Origin: Saccoglossus kowalevskii
Taxonomy: Eukaryota; Hemichordata; Enteropneusta; Harrimaniidae
Direction: 5' to 3'
Assembly: GCF_000003605.2 (NCBI RefSeq)
Contig: NW_003140812.1
Location: forward strand, 1,205,981-1,269,980
Length of the DNA: 64,000 bases
Part shown: one piece after another, positions 40,083 through 51,243 of the stretch
How positions within the stretch are numbered: position 1 is the stretch's first letter
Layout of the letters: each line of letters starts with the position of its first letter
The notes under the pieces: generated by a model
What the model saw: only the letters and a program-made list of their open reading frames with translations
What the model was told of the DNA's origin: nothing
The model's database searches: none
Program-made: the position numbers and the translations under genes

Positions 40083-40104
40083 ATGAAATGAAATGAAATG
40101 AAAT
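40083..40104. repeat. (TGAAA)n microsatellite
   Basis: About four to five tandem TGAAA units. Confidence 0.85.
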
Positions 40105-42000
40105 AGTAGGAATCTTTCCCCGGTGTTCTGAAAACATCTGAAATTTGTTTGTTTGGTTTTCATCTCAAGATAGCATGCGGTAACCTTGTCATTTCAATAC
40201 CCCCATGCTGTGTCAACAATCGTTGGGTTTCCTCGATGAAAAACCTAATATTTCACTGTAATTTAAGCCGCGTCTTCCTTTGGTACACCTGCCTCTGTGT
40301 CCTGGTCTTCGTTATTTCTTTAATAAATTGTATTTTATGTGGCCTACGTCCTTTCTCAAATCACAGCGGTATTCTGTTCCGCGAGCTCGCGTTAATGACT
40401 TGTAATACGATACAGTGCGGTGATGGAGGTGCGCTGAATCGAAAAACTATACGTATTTTGCGCCAACCGCATCATCAATGGCGCCGCTTCCTCCCGTTAA
40501 TTTTCTTATCATGCTGACAGCGGTATGGGTTTGGTCTTTCGATTCGTCGACAGTGTTATTACTTCTGCAAATGCCTGCGTTTTAGCTAAATTTCCCGCTT
40601 ACTGTGCCCTCGAGGTGGCAAATTGAATAAAGGGGCATCTTACGACCGCATACATCAACACTGATGGGTTCAGAGCCTTACCAAGGACACCGAGCTGCTC
40701 ACACACCAGCCTAATGGGTTTTATCTTCATCGCCGAGCGGAAGTCGCAACGCTTCTTAGTAGACCGTAGTGTTTGCAAGTCATCTATAAATCGACAGTCG
40801 TCGTATCTTCACACCTGAACCGCCGCAAGAGATTTTTTTATTTCACCAAACGCTTAAATTTCATTGCTCATTTTACGATGTGAGCGTCAAATTCAACTTT
40901 ATAAGGTAATATAGTCATGCTCCAATGCATATCTTCCAAATTTAGATATATATAATAACTGAAGTGTGGTAAACCGATCGTAACATGCGCCTAGCAAAGT
41001 TGACTTATGTTACAATAGACTCACAGGACATGGTGTTAGTAAAGAGCAATTTGCGGGATTCAATGTGTGTAAGTTTACAGGGCCCAGATAATTGTTCGTG
41101 CGTGAGAATATGCTTGCAGCCTCAATCAACAATGCAATAATGTACGATGTGTGCGCAAAAAGAAGGGCAAGCTAAAGAAAGGCGAAATAAAATGATAAGT
41201 GCACGTCGTCAACAGACTCTGGTTGTATCGACAACTGAATATTTTAAGATGTAACATAAGACCAAGGATCAAAGTAGAAACGTACTTGCAACACCTGATT
41301 CATGTCTCAAGAGAGGTTCCCTCAACGATGACCTACCCTGCGTGTCACTCTCAAAGCGCACACAAATTCATAGCACATTTAATTTTCACACGTTGTGACC
41401 TTTAATGTTTCTGTTTTGTTTTCGTTTTTGTGATGTAATATAATTAAGAACTAATCATTAGTTTAAAATACGGCGATGCTCGAGGCTAACGATTAGCATC
41501 GTGACAGAATGTGTTGCTCGAGTATCTGATCATTAGCACGTAGCGAAACATCAAAATAATTTCAATGCCTATCGTGCTGCCGCAAGTGATATGTCATTAA
41601 TAAACCACAAAACGCAATAACATAGGAAGATATTACAGAAATGGTGAGGGTAGAGATTATGCAGCAACGATCGGGAACTCTCTACGTGACTGGAATGCCG
41701 TTGGTTGAGTCAGTGCATTCATGACAAGCGCGAGATGGCGAACGTGAACACATTCCAGGTCAGCAAATACCTAATTCAACGTAACAATTGAAAAGCTTGA
41801 ATTCACAGAATGTTCAATTTACAATTGTTCTGTTTACAATCACGTGCCCTGCTACATTGTCCCTGATACTGGTTAGATTGACAGGAAGTGGTTTCCAGTC
41901 GCAATGATTATCGTTTCATTCTCATGAGCGAGAACATTCCGGTTATGGGTACCACTCACAGTCTTCGTTGGCTTATCCTCATACTCATATTATACAAAGA

Positions 42001-42038
42001 AATATATATCAATATATAAATATATATATATATATATT
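42001..42038. repeat. (AT)-rich simple repeat
   Basis: Interrupted ATAT tract, flanked by GAAATATATAT on the left and ATATATTTC on the right, giving an overall palindromic AT-rich stem. Confidence 0.85.
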
Positions 42039-43782
42039 TCTTTAATTTCATTCAGTGAATTCGCACATCATTTGTTGCTGTGTAATTATGCAAATTGCAA
42101 ATTATAATTTTCCTTCATATTCCGGATTAACATCTCATAAGTAAGAAATACTATTCTCAACATTTCGTTCGTATCAATTGCACTATGCCTGGGAGCAATA
42201 TTTAATACTTCAGTCAATTTGCACGGTTAACTACGTAATTCTCTCCTGTGATATCTTCGATATTTGCAAAAAACGTGATAGTAGTTACCTGCCCGTGTAG
42301 CAGAATAAACGATAGCGTCCGAGTAAAAATATTTTGGGTGTTACATTTGTCTTGTCGTATTTCAGTATATGATTATTCGGATACAGCACTTGATCTGAAA
42401 CACAGTATTTCGCATTGTAATTGTTCTGTTTGTTGTTTTTAGTACTTCAATGAAGGTTGTTAAAATTTTTATTTTTTTTTTATTGAGAGAAAAAAAAACG
42501 ATTCAACATTCCAAGCCAAGAAACATGGTGTGGAAGGAATGGCATATAGAGTTGGTCATTTGATCCAGTTCTATGGGGATACCAATGCCAAAGATGTATA
42601 TACAATATATATGTGTGTTCTTTTCTATTATAGACGTGCATACACAGTAGTTCCGTACTATTCGCTAGTCACTCATATGAGCGACAATGTTGCACTTTAT
42701 AGAAATAGAAAATATGAAACAAATTATCCGTCATCCATTTCGAGTAGAGTGGCGATTGAGCAGCGTAAATAAAGGCCCGCAATGGCGATGGTACACTAAC
42801 GTTTGTTTTTCACTTTTCTTATTTTCGAGCGGCCTATTTTTATAAGCTGTCATCAACGCCCAAGTAATAACACTCATCGGTATTACTTGAACTCCAAAAC
42901 GTAAAGGCAATTACATTAAAAAAACATTGTGGGAACTCAAAGACAGAATGATAGAGAGATTCAAGATAAAAAAGCACTGAATTATTGAATCTTAAACAGA
43001 TTCAAAACTTAACTTATTGAGGGTGTTCATACCAGTTTTCATTATTCTCAAAGAAATCATTGGTAAAGTTTAAAACACCCTCATGAATACTCAACCGCCT
43101 CCAAAAAATAGGCGATGAAGTTATTGTACCTGACGCGGTTTGCTTTATTCATGTTGTTTGTCACCGTATAACCCACGTTAAACTAAGACTCTTGAATGTA
43201 ACATAGGCTGACATGATATAGTCAATGCGAGATGTTGAATATTATTATCCGAGCAGATGAATCCATTTAAGGCATCTTAAAGCAAAAGAAGAGTCAAAGG
43301 TTGTTGTTGTTTTTAAATCAATACATTCAATCATTGTGTAATTGTTTAATATATTATATATCTTGTTCCAGTGGCAATCAATTTCATGAGTTGGGTCCGT
43401 GGCGAAATTAGCTCCATGACAAAAAATACAATGCGATTTCATTTCAAATGTTCATTTTCTCCCAATAGTAGTGTTCACGCTACTCGAATTACGAGCTAAG
43501 ATTTAAGCTAATCTCATATGTTTGCATATTGGATAGACCCACAAGCAGTCACACACGGGCGGATACAGCGGTTAGAACGAACTAAGGAACGCCCAAACTT
43601 GTTAAGAATATACAAACATCTTCAGTCATTGTAACTATAATTACTAGTACAGTAACTAACATGTTAGTACTACGGTTATAAAACAATACCAAAGAATATT
43701 ATTTAGAAAATACAGATTACAGAATAACATTTTTTCTCTAGAACAATCTCTCCACTTGTGTTCTCGTTGATCGGCATGTCCA

Positions 43783-44000
43783 AGTGAACGTTGAACACAA
43801 TGGCGTTTTGGGCGCTTATCCCGCGCTAATCGTTCACATACACTTCGTTAGTCCGTGCTAATGATCCGGACCGGGTCTTTAAAACGGGCCTGATTTAATC
43901 CGTACTTAACATTTCTTAGCCCGTGCTAAGTGTTCATGCACATTTACGTGACAAAGTATTTGATCTCTAAGCCTTAGAAAGGGGCTGGACGTGAACGCTA
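43783..44000. repeat. Reiterated CCGTGCTAA motifs with inverted repeats
   Basis: The word CCGTGCTAA recurs in diverged form: CCCGCGCTAATCGTTCACAT (about 43820), TCCGTGCTAATGAT (about 43852), TCCGTACTTAACATT (about 43899) and CCCGTGCTAAGTGTTCATGC (about 43920). GTGAACG words near 43783 and 43991 are the inverse of the CGTTCAC at about 43830, and CTTAGCCCGTGCTAAG (43915-43930) is itself an imperfect palindrome. This could be the subterminal repeat of a non-autonomous DNA transposon or a cluster of regulatory sites. No element boundaries were found. Confidence 0.4.
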
Positions 44001-47000
44001 CTAATAACGCATCTTTTTATTGCCTTGTATAAGTATATTGAATCACACAGTGATTGTAATACCCCCCCCCACGGGAAACATTTTATGATATTCTATGTAC
44101 GTACCTACTATTCAGCTAACTTATAACACAGCTGTTCATGATAATAATTCATAGAATGTAACCTAACTCGCCGGGGATTGTACTGCACTGAGCGGAAAAA
44201 TGACTGATTGGATTTGTGGGGTTGTTGAACATATAATATCGATATTCAAATCTCATTTTTATTACTAGCAAAGTTGTATATGCCTTGTGAAATCGTATTA
44301 TTTTCCTCAGCGATTTAAAGCTTTTTCTGTTTGTTTTTTTATAAAGACTGTGAATTTCCCACAGCTGTGAATAATAGGAAGCATTGTCTGACACAACAAA
44401 ACAACAGATCAGAGCTCCGGAAATAGAATAACAACCCCCTGCACATATGAAATATGTCTTGTTGTCCGTCTATACACCCTAGGGATACTTTTGATTCGCA
44501 CCATGACAGCCGAAGGACCAGTTGTATGCCGCCACGCAAGATAAATATGCTTGTCGTTATATCTGCATGAAAACAAGACGATTTTGTTGGATATAAGCGC
44601 AGCGATTCATAACACCCTTGACGTACGTCACGTCGAGTCAAACGGATAGACAACTGATGTTTAATTTCCCTTTCTGATAATAGAAGTTAGTAACCGGTTT
44701 AGCGAATGTTGCATCTAGGGGAATTACGCATAGTCAACAAACCTAGTCTCCTATCAGAATCTATAAACTTATATATCAAGTTCAAGAATTATTAATATTT
44801 ATACCTTTACAGTATATGTATATATTACCAGTAATTACGTAGTTCCACTCCTAACAGTATATCATTTGTTGCCACGGCTTTTGTTTTTGTTCCGGTGAAG
44901 GTATTTTGAGGGCTGCTACAAATGTTTCTAAAAATACCGATAGCCTAATGAATATTTGCCAGTCGTGCTCTTAATAATGAGAAATGCCGTCCTTCGATAT
45001 CATATCATATTGCACGCGTATACCAGCTGACACATCTGCACGTACGCGTCGAACACTGATCACCCAATGAACTCATTTAGCCAGCGTAGAGCCCCCGTTT
45101 CTACGAATCTCAGTGGCTTACTCGCGGTAATGCGTACGATCACCCTAGGGCATTGGTGGCCATTAAATACGGGTTTTTATGGTTAGCAATTGTAGAACAT
45201 AAACCGTTCCTGGTACACCGTGAATCATGTCAGAATTATATAGTCTTACCGTAACAGTTAATAGTCACAGGCGTAGAACAAACACATATTTGTAATGCCC
45301 CAAGCACTGGTTCCTGTGAATATTGAATAATTTACGTCACAAACAAAATACTGTATATTCTTGATATTAATTGTAAATCAAATCGTATCTTTTGATAAAC
45401 AACTATACACTCATAAAATAATAATATGGCGATTTTTTTTATTATTTCAAACAATAGGAGAATGCGCAAAGCTAAAGTGTGCAAAGTTTCTTGATTGGAC
45501 CTTCAAAAATAAGTCAAGTTATGCCCGTATTGCACCATGTTTTCGATCCAAGATCTGTATCCGTATATATATCTGTAAGTGTTTTATGGCGTTACTTACT
45601 AACTCATCGTTTGGTTATTTATTGTTCTTTGTATCAGCGAGAGTGCAACAATCTATCAAGTGTCTCCGCGCACATAGGATTGAGCAAACATGTCTGCTAG
45701 AAAAAGGAGCTGTTATACGAAACGCAATTACAGCGACGTCATATTTATACGAAAAAGCGTCATATGGGAGTCCTTGAACTGAAGACGTTTTGAGTCTCCC
45801 CCGGGAATCAATAAACGAGCAAGTGCTATATATATTTCCGTACTCTTTCTGGCGCAAAAAAAAAGTCTTACATGTTATCGCGTGTGTCAATAGTTGTGTC
45901 GCAGCACTCTCCAGTTTTTGTTCAAACAAACAAACAAATTACGCTTGTATATATCGCACGTGAGTAAGAATAAGGATTTATTGTAGTATGAAGCAATTGT
46001 TTTCATATAATTAATTACAGCCTCCGTGCTGTAACGGTACACTGGCCCTTGCTTCGTGACCGTAGTCCCACACACTTTATTGATGATTGTTGAGTTTTAC
46101 AGTTCAACAGTACTGCGCGAGGGTTTTTATCCTCTTGTATATCCACGCATCGGCAAATATAAAATTGTTAAATTGTAAGTCTATACACTTATTTTCAATC
46201 ACCAAGGTGAAACAGATATATTAAGTTTCTTGAAAATCACACCAGATATAGTATTCGACTCTAGATAGGATTACCTCGAGATATTTTATTTCTGCGCACA
46301 CCACTGCGCATTACGCTTCTGATACGAGTATAAATGAGAGAACTGTAAAAACAACATATAACCACAAGCAAGAATAGTGACGAAGACCAATTTCTTGCGT
46401 TTTCCGCAGGGACATGATCCACAGCATCTTCCTTAAACTCAAATCGCACGCCTTCGTGTGTCTCATACGTCCATTAACTGTGTTATAGTTTCGAGATGTA
46501 ATAGACGATACATCTCTCTAATTAAAAGCTGGCGCGGCGTAGTTCGTGGAAATTAATGTTGAACATCTATCTTTACTTCGACGCCACAAACAAATTTCAG
46601 TCTTATTTATTATTAATGGCTGAAGAATATGCATATATCTGACCTGGGGAATATAAAGCTGACTGACAATAAATCGAACGTTCTAACTCGGATATCACGC
46701 TCTATAGCCAACCGACAGTATTGTATTATTATTTCCCGACTGTTGTAATAACGAGACAACAACAATTAGTCGTTATTTTTTTGTGTTTAGTATTTCAACA
46801 TGAGAGGGGAGACATGAGGCAATATTAAATCATTAATCTCCCGGGGCTCTTCGCAAATACACGTTACATATCTTCAATATCACTTTGTTACTTAGAAGAC
46901 ATAATTGCCGAAGCATATATCGATCCACACTAATGGTAATACTTAATAAACATACGTGAGAGTACCTACATTATTACCATTACTCGATATTAAATTGGTG

Positions 47001-49308
47001 ACCTCGTAAAATTCGTTGTTTTCCAGTTATGTCTTCATCGAGTCATCCTTGTTTTATACGCCTCTTACGTAGCGAAACACGTTTGACGACTAACTCGCTA
47101 ATGAATAGTACCGTCTTTAAAAAAGTGATCTGTGGATGTCATTAAACGAGGCGATTGTGTAAGTTTAATAGCATCGCCCGACCATCTCACTCCTTATTTG
47201 TTCCGCCAGTCGGTACAACCTGCTACAACATGTTTGTGATCTCACTCGTTTGATTTGCGTGGTGCGAAGTAATTCACAGTTAATGGAGTCTTAAATTGCA
47301 TCATTCTTGATGTTCAGATTTGTATGACAAGAACACCGTGGGGCGGAAAACGGGCTGCGCCGAGGAAAATACTAATGTTTGAAGAAACACGAGAAGGTAC
47401 AGAAGGTGGCTATCGTGCTAGCGGCGTATCTACTGGCATATGTAATTGGTTAAAATTAAGACAAAATTTCAGGCATTCGAATAGGTCTACTTATGTTTTT
47501 TGTTGTGATCTAAATTCTGGAAACGTCCAGTCATATTCATTCTAGACCAAGGATACCAGATATAATCTCAATGTCGTAGTTTGTACTTGCTCTTGATAAA
47601 GACATTTACACTATCTTTCCTCAATCGATAGGCATACTTCAAGTTTGTAAATTAGCGAAATTGTAAATGTACGGAGGTGGAATCAATACAAAAATCTAGT
47701 GCGTACTGCACGCATCCATTCGTTGTTAGTCGCGTCATGATCGGGTTTTATGGTAGAGTAGAGATCGACGAAACGTGATCGTACTAACATAGTCAAAATC
47801 TGAATTTGGAGAGAAAAAAGCTATTTTTTTTTTTAAATTCTTCATTTGACCGTCATGACCTACTCCCTACTACACGGTTACTAACTGCGTTATGTGATTA
47901 ATTAAAACCGTTCGACGCCTCATATTCTGTAGATGCAGTAACCGAGATCACAGGCATAGTTAAACATTTACACTTGCCCGGGGCGTTAACACCTACGAAG
48001 ATAGTACTCTCCAAAGTGTCTCAGAGTCGTATTTTGTAAATGAAACAAGTTGCCCGCAAACGGGGACTGAATCAACAAACATGGTAGCCACAACGCGTTT
48101 GACGTGATCGGGATTTACGATCATACATATTGCTGAAACGTGATTGTACAAAATACAAGAGTTCACGACAAAACAGTGGTAGTATTTTCTTTTTTATTTA
48201 TATGGCCATGAAGTCCTTTCCATGGAAACCATATAGGTTACAGCGGAATTTTTGTGGTTGGTGATAAAACACAAGACTGTTTGATCCTTGTTGCAACCCC
48301 GCGCGAGCACTCTTGTCATACAGCATAGTAATCATATTTCTTTATTGTATCAATTAAACCATCATCAATGTACGTATGACTCTAATATTTTGTTGCCAAC
48401 AGAAGGTATCGTGTTGTTGACAGAAATGTCAATGACCACACTGGACGTGAATTGCTAACATTTAATATGCGCATTTTCAAAAGAATGTATTACATGTTGT
48501 ACATTACAAAATGCAATGTCGGTCTAGGTGAATGTATTATTTCCTTAAATTCAGTGTTCGTTTATGTAATCATATGTGTACAATTCACGAGTAATTTGCT
48601 CTGTCGCTGTATTTTCGCTACATACGCTATTACCTAATGCATTTTTCTTTAATATATGGAATGGCATAGTTTGTGGGAAATTGTGAAAGACATTCGATTT
48701 TTTTTTTGCGTATTTGCAACAATGTTGTATATTAGTCCTCAATTTACACTGTGCGCCATAATGAAGTAACGTTTCTAATGTGTGTTTAAACTTAACGCCT
48801 AATGGCATCCGCCACATCAGGTCGTATTCTCAACACTATTCCTATTTCAAACAACCAACCCAGAAAACAAACTGTCAACAGAAAGCCGTTCGTTTTCCAT
48901 GGTTTCCCCAAGATCTATTAGCATGCGATGGTGTTTTAAAATCAATTATCCGCAATATTATATGTCTCAAGTGTCACTTACGTGCCCGATGTATTATTTG
49001 ACGAATACGTACGTAGTCTTCACCCACTGTGTTTTGTGTTTTCTCCACAGAATCACCGTACGTGATAAAAAGCAGAGCCAACCATTTTACTCGTGGGTGT
49101 ATCGCGCAAAGACGTACTAGTAGCAAGTTATGGCAGCAACTCCCGCTACCAACAGCTGTCTTTCCTATATCGCGCTTGAAAGTGGAATGGGGCCGTCATG
49201 ATGTTAGAGCTGATTTACAGTTATGAGTGTTTGTCTTGCGTTGTGATTGGCGATCCATTGTTAGCAGATTACTCATCATGTATTCACGTTATGATGATTG
49301 TTTCAGGC
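44001..49308. other. No gene recognised
   Basis: No supported gene upstream of the GPCR promoter. A C9 run lies near 44063. Frames of 104 codons (44339-44653, minus) and 138 codons (45361-45777, plus) fall within chance expectation and overlap other frames. A frame at about 46261-46480 on the minus strand would encode a hydrophobic segment, but a second overlapping frame is equally open. The G+C is higher near 45000-45180 and 47310-47450 with no identifiable exon. Confidence 0.5.
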
Positions 49309-49318
49309 GCGCATGCGT
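49309..49318 (+). promoter_or_regulatory. NRF-1-like site upstream of GPCR
   Basis: GCGCATGCGT, one base from the perfect palindrome seen at 3173 and 25754. It sits about 70 bases upstream of the predicted transcription start of the GPCR gene. Confidence 0.4.
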
Positions 49319-49346
49319 AATATGCACCTCGCTGGAATGGGATATG

Positions 49347-49380
49347 TATATAAAACAGCCACAGCGGTAGTAACTCAGTA
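49347..49380 (+). promoter_or_regulatory. TATA box and initiator of the GPCR gene
   Basis: TATATAAAA at 49347-49355 is followed by TCAGTA at 49375-49380, a good initiator whose A (49377) lies 30 bases from the first base of the TATA box. This predicts a 5' untranslated leader of about 91 bases with no intervening ATG other than one at 49402, which opens a short upstream frame (MLPRLIS then stop). A focused TATA/Inr promoter fits a tissue-restricted receptor. Confidence 0.7.
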
Positions 49381-49467
49381 ACTGTAGTCGTAGATACACG
49401 ATGCATGCTGCCTAGACTGATAAGTTATCGCGCCGTTTAAAGCGCTCGTTTAGACCCAATACTAAAA

Positions 49468-50592
49468 ATGGAAAACATAACCGTGTTTCCAGACTACGTC
49501 TACATTTCAGGAAACATTACCCATGTTGAGGTGGCTCCATACGTACCTGACTGGTTTAAGGCTGTTCTAATCCCGGCGCTGTTCATCTGCATATGCGTCG
49601 GTGGCCTTACCGGCAATGGTATAGTGCTGTATGTGTTACTTCGGTGCTCGGGCATGAAAACCGCTCCTGATGTATATATTCTTAATCTCACGGCGGCCGA
49701 CCTGCTCTTCATGATTGGAATACCATTCCTAGCGTACACGTACGCGATAGACCGTCAGTGGTACCTCGGAGAAGTCATGTGCAAGATCATATTCAGTATA
49801 GACGGCATGAACATGTATACAGGTATTTTCCTATTGACTGCTATGAGCGTAGATCGCTACCTTGCTGTGGTACATGCCATTTGGTCTATTAAATATCGAA
49901 CCGTGTTTGTTGCTAAATTAGTTTGTGGCATTCTATGGATTACATCGTTTTTGCTCACTCTTCCATTGTGGGTATATATGACTGCTATCGAGGTTCCAGA
50001 TGAGTATGGAAATGGTTCGACCACATTCTGCTATGTTAGTTGGGGCGTTGATGGTGATACGTACATGATATGCTCTTTTATCATCGGTTTCGCGGTGCCT
50101 CTCGCAGTTATTTGTTTGTGTTATATACAAATCCTAACGTTTCTAGCTCGAGGTACTCGGCCCGGCAGAGTAGGACACGGTTCATCAAAACTCGGCAGAG
50201 TAGGTCTCATCGTAATTTTAGCAGTTGCTTTGTTCACCATATGTTGGCTGCCCTTCTGGGTCACGCAATTATTGCTGCTCGCACCTAACTACACGCCAAC
50301 GTCCGCATACGAATTTGCGTGGACACTGGGGTTCTGCTTTCAATATTTGAACAGCGCACTCAACCCACTCGTCTATACTTGCGTGCGGGAAGATTTCCGC
50401 CAGAACTTGACTAAAATATGTTGCGGAGTCAAGTACGCGGAGGCGTCGAGGGAGAGACGAATGTCCAAAAGACTGGCGTCACGCAGTGGATTGACCAATG
50501 AGCATGGATGTAAAACTCATTACCAAATAGATGAAACTGGTAAAACAACCACCACTATGATAGTAAATTTGAACTCTTGTTCGCATCTCTGA
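49468..50592 (+). CDS. Peptide GPCR, somatostatin/urotensin-II receptor-like
   Basis: An intact, intronless 374-residue rhodopsin-class receptor, expected at the plasma membrane and coupled to G protein. Start ATG has an AAAATGG context. The N-terminus has N-glycosylation sites at N3 and N16. TM1 contains N50 (1.50); TM2 has NLTAAD with D78 (2.50). TM3 starts at C105, has D112 at 3.32, the residue that contacts the conserved Lys of somatostatin, and ends MSVDRYLAVVHAI. TM4 has W157; ECL2 has N182-G-S and C188 for the disulfide. TM5 has P211; TM6 has FTICWLPFW (256-264). TM7 ends NPLVY (299-303), followed by helix-8 REDFRQN and C318-C319, likely palmitoylated. Length is normal for the family. 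The DRYLAVVH and D3.32 point to somatostatin receptors, while the CWLPFWVTQL and YLNSALNPLVY stretches recall urotensin-II and kisspeptin types. The exact ligand is undetermined. Its G+C is well above the flanks. Confidence 0.96.
   Translation: MENITVFPDYVYISGNITHVEVAPYVPDWFKAVLIPALFICICVGGLTGNGIVLYVLLRCSGMKTAPDVYILNLTAADLLFMIGIPFLAYTYAIDRQWYLGEVMCKIIFSIDGMNMYTGIFLLTAMSVDRYLAVVHAIWSIKYRTVFVAKLVCGILWITSFLLTLPLWVYMTAIEVPDEYGNGSTTFCYVSWGVDGDTYMICSFIIGFAVPLAVICLCYIQILTFLARGTRPGRVGHGSSKLGRVGLIVILAVALFTICWLPFWVTQLLLLAPNYTPTSAYEFAWTLGFCFQYLNSALNPLVYTCVREDFRQNLTKICCGVKYAEASRERRMSKRLASRSGLTNEHGCKTHYQIDETGKTTTTMIVNLNSCSHL
50163..50204 (+). repeat. 30-bp internal tandem duplication in GPCR loop 3
   Basis: CGGCAGAGTAGG occurs at 50163 and again at 50193, an offset of exactly ten codons. 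It encodes GRVG at residues 233-236 and 243-246 in the very short third intracellular loop. It keeps the frame and adds basic residues to the G-protein-contacting region. Confidence 0.7.
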
Positions 50593-51237
50593 GTTAACGT
50601 TCAATTCGAAATAGACAAACAACTGATAAGCCCGCCCGTGTGAATATGTGTATATTAACTTGTTCTTCAGAAGAAAAAAAAATTATATCAGTCAACAATT
50701 AAGGAATGTTCTCAACAATATGCCGATTTTCCTATTAATCCGCTTTCAATTATGTTTCTGCTGTCTAATGCGGAAACATGCTTTCTAGATAAGTGCATAT
50801 TCTTCGATTTATACATGATTCGATTAACGTTGTAGAAAAACGACAATTACCATATATCATTCAGTTACACATGATAGGTCAGGGCGTATATGTGTAAGTA
50901 CACTGGTAGTAATGGTACGTATACAGTGTCCATTTATATGTACAAGAGAACGCTAATGAACCGTTTGCTACTTGCCGACAATATACATTCTAGGAATATC
51001 TGGTCCATCTATACGTCTTCTTTCTTAACTTGTTTCTTAAGTTACTTGATTCGGTAATGTAAATCCATCAGTTTTGTATTTGTCACACAGACGTGTGGAT
51101 GTTTTATTTTCGTGTTTGCAATCAAGTGTGGCTGTTTGTCACGAGCTATATGTGATGTATACGCACCGAGTCAGGTTGTTATATTATATGTACAATACGG
51201 GCGGCGTACTGCACGTACAAAGGTAATGTTATTTTGA

Positions 51238-51243
51238 AATAAA
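51238..51243 (+). terminator. AATAAA polyadenylation signal of GPCR gene
   Basis: The first AATAAA after the GPCR stop codon, giving a 3' untranslated region of about 650 bases and followed by a T-rich stretch. Confidence 0.6.

Larger units (their letters stand above)
34901..43782. other. No gene recognised
   Basis: Almost 9 kb without a supportable gene. A G9 run lies near 36830, a (TTTA)n-like run at 38492-38521, a (TGAAA)n run at 40083-40104 and an (AT)-rich palindromic run at 42001-42038. Two stretches, about 39200-39600 and 40380-40850, are richer in G+C and free of simple repeats. The second includes a 122-codon plus-strand frame (40149-40517) that lacks any recognised domain. At 41732 an ATG gives MANVNTFQ directly before a GTCAGC, too little to call an exon. 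Confidence 0.5.

Noticed and set aside
45009-45180. GC-richer stretch with about 50 open codons
   Set aside because: No splice sites in phase and no recognised motif.
45361-45777. 138-codon plus-strand frame, the longest after the GPCR
   Set aside because: It has no ATG at its first codon, overlaps two other long frames, has AT-driven composition and no family motif. A few frames of this size are expected by chance at this base composition.
46261-46481. Minus-strand frame with a hydrophobic segment and basic tail, like a small membrane protein
   Set aside because: A second frame over the same bases is equally open and also hydrophobic, and no acceptor or start fits the better-looking frame.
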